This document shows, in pieces, positions 22,548 through 23,104 of a stretch of 23,104 nt of DNA; within the stretch, counting starts at the first letter, position 1; every line of letters starts with the position of its first letter. The translations under genes and the position numbers were made by a program. The stretch is from a virus, in the IMG/VR virus record IMGVR_UViG_3300021963_000681, positions 1 to 23,104 of that record. One strand, written 5' to 3'. The notes below the pieces were generated by a model. The model was not told the origin of the DNA, ran no database searches, and saw nothing but the letters and a program-made list of their open reading frames with translations.

Positions 22548-23104
22548 ATGGAAATTAAAGCATCAGATATTTCTGCACGTTTACTAGCCACTGAGAATCT
22601 TTCAGTCGTGCGGGCAAATGCTAAGACAGCATCTTTTGACATCGTTTCTCGTGTCTTAACTATCCCTTTGTGGAAGAATATGACACCTGAGATTGAAGAC
22701 ATGCTCATCGCGCATGAAGTCGGTCATGCTTTGTACACAGGTATGGAGTACATGGCACCAATCAAAGAATTCCCCAAACTAAAATCATATATGAATGTTC
22801 TCGAGGATGTTCGCATCGAGAAACTCATTAAACGTACATATCCTGGTTTGCGGAAACGTATGAGCGATGGTTACAAACAACTCATTGACCGCGACTTCTT
22901 TGGCATCAACCAGATCCAAAATATGGATGAACTGCTTTTGGTTGACAAAATTAATCTCTACTTCAAAGTTGGTTTGACCAGTGGGGTCAAATTTATCCCA
23001 GAAGAAAAAGTATTTGTTGATCGCGCAGAAAGAACTGAAACGATTGATGAGGTCGTTCAACTAGCCAAAGACATATATGAGTATTCCTTAAAGAAACACA
23101 AGGA
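22548..23104 (+). CDS. HEXXH zinc metallopeptidase-like protein, 5' part (CobT/VWA-type), runs off window
   Basis: The frame is open for 185 codons from the ATG at 22548 to the window end. HEVGHALYTG (56-65) is a zincin active-site motif HExxH, and NVLEDVRIEKLIKRTYPGL (83-101) follows at the distance and in the form (ED-x-R-I-E) of a third-ligand helix. The arrangement N-terminal HExxH plus LEDVRIE is one I associate with phage and bacterial CobT-like proteins that carry a von Willebrand A domain further on and work with a MoxR/CobS AAA+ ATPase; the VWA part would lie beyond the window. It may be a true protease or a zinc-bound chelatase-type scaffold. GGAG precedes the start and the gene has its own sigma70-like promoter. 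Confidence 0.78.
   Translation, partial: MEIKASDISARLLATENLSVVRANAKTASFDIVSRVLTIPLWKNMTPEIEDMLIAHEVGHALYTGMEYMAPIKEFPKLKSYMNVLEDVRIEKLIKRTYPGLRKRMSDGYKQLIDRDFFGINQIQNMDELLLVDKINLYFKVGLTSGVKFIPEEKVFVDRAERTETIDEVVQLAKDIYEYSLKKHK

Noticed and set aside
1-23104. CRISPR arrays, insertion sequences, integrase or attachment sites
   Set aside because: No regularly spaced repeats, transposase or integrase motifs were seen; the gene content is that of a lytic phage.

Overview
The window is a contiguous piece of the structural and replication/recombination core of a T4-like myovirus (strictly lytic, contractile-tailed phage). All 25 supported genes lie on the + strand, and their order is the classic T4 superfamily module: neck 13-14, tail terminator 15, terminase 17, sheath 18, tube 19, portal 20, prohead core 67/68, protease 21, scaffold 22, major capsid 23, then uvsY, uvsW, late sigma 55, and the 47/46 nuclease. 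The sequence is AT-rich and genes are tightly packed with many TAATG or ATGA stop/start overlaps. The joining of capsid genes directly to uvsY-uvsW-55-47-46, the glycine-rich fibre gene, the extra structural genes and the 2OG oxygenase resemble aquatic 'exo' T4-like phages (cyanophage, pelagiphage and roseophage relatives) more than coliphage T4. No photosynthesis gene is visible, so the host cannot be named from this sequence.

Layout. 1-718: 3' end of a glycine-rich tail-fibre/adhesin gene. 744-5481: neck proteins gp13 and gp14, a small fibre-like protein, gp15 and the large terminase gp17; no small terminase gene (gp16) is present between gp15 and gp17. 5557-14055: sheath, tube, portal, prohead core (a gp67-like protein with a histidine-rich tail, a gp68-like protein), a conserved beta-rich virion protein, prohead protease, scaffold and major capsid protein, closed by a strong terminator with a UUCG-type loop. 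14147-14680: a second tail-tube-fold (gp19-like) protein with its own late promoter. 14727-17104: UvsY, UvsW and a small Sm-like candidate. 17246-20138: late sigma gp55, an AAA+ ATPase, a 57-residue small protein and the Mre11-like gp47. 20138-22434: Rad50-like gp46 and a 2-oxoglutarate/Fe(II) dioxygenase. 22548-end: an HEXXH metallopeptidase running off the window.

Regulation. A motif ATAAATA, usually as TAATAAATA, sits in the short gaps before gp13, gp18, gp19, gp22 (in tandem) and the gp19-like gene. This fits late promoters read by gp55, which is encoded in the same window. By contrast uvsY, gp55 and the metallopeptidase are preceded by host sigma70-type promoters with 17-bp spacers. The window therefore spans the boundary between late-expressed virion genes and early/middle-expressed DNA metabolism genes, with the switch at about 14056-14727.

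The most unusual items are the histidine-rich extension of the gp67-like core protein, the missing gp16, the AAA+ ATPase translationally coupled to gp55, the 9-bp inverted repeat over the gp55 promoter -35 box, the insert-like domain in gp13, and the metallopeptidase preceded by two hairpins.
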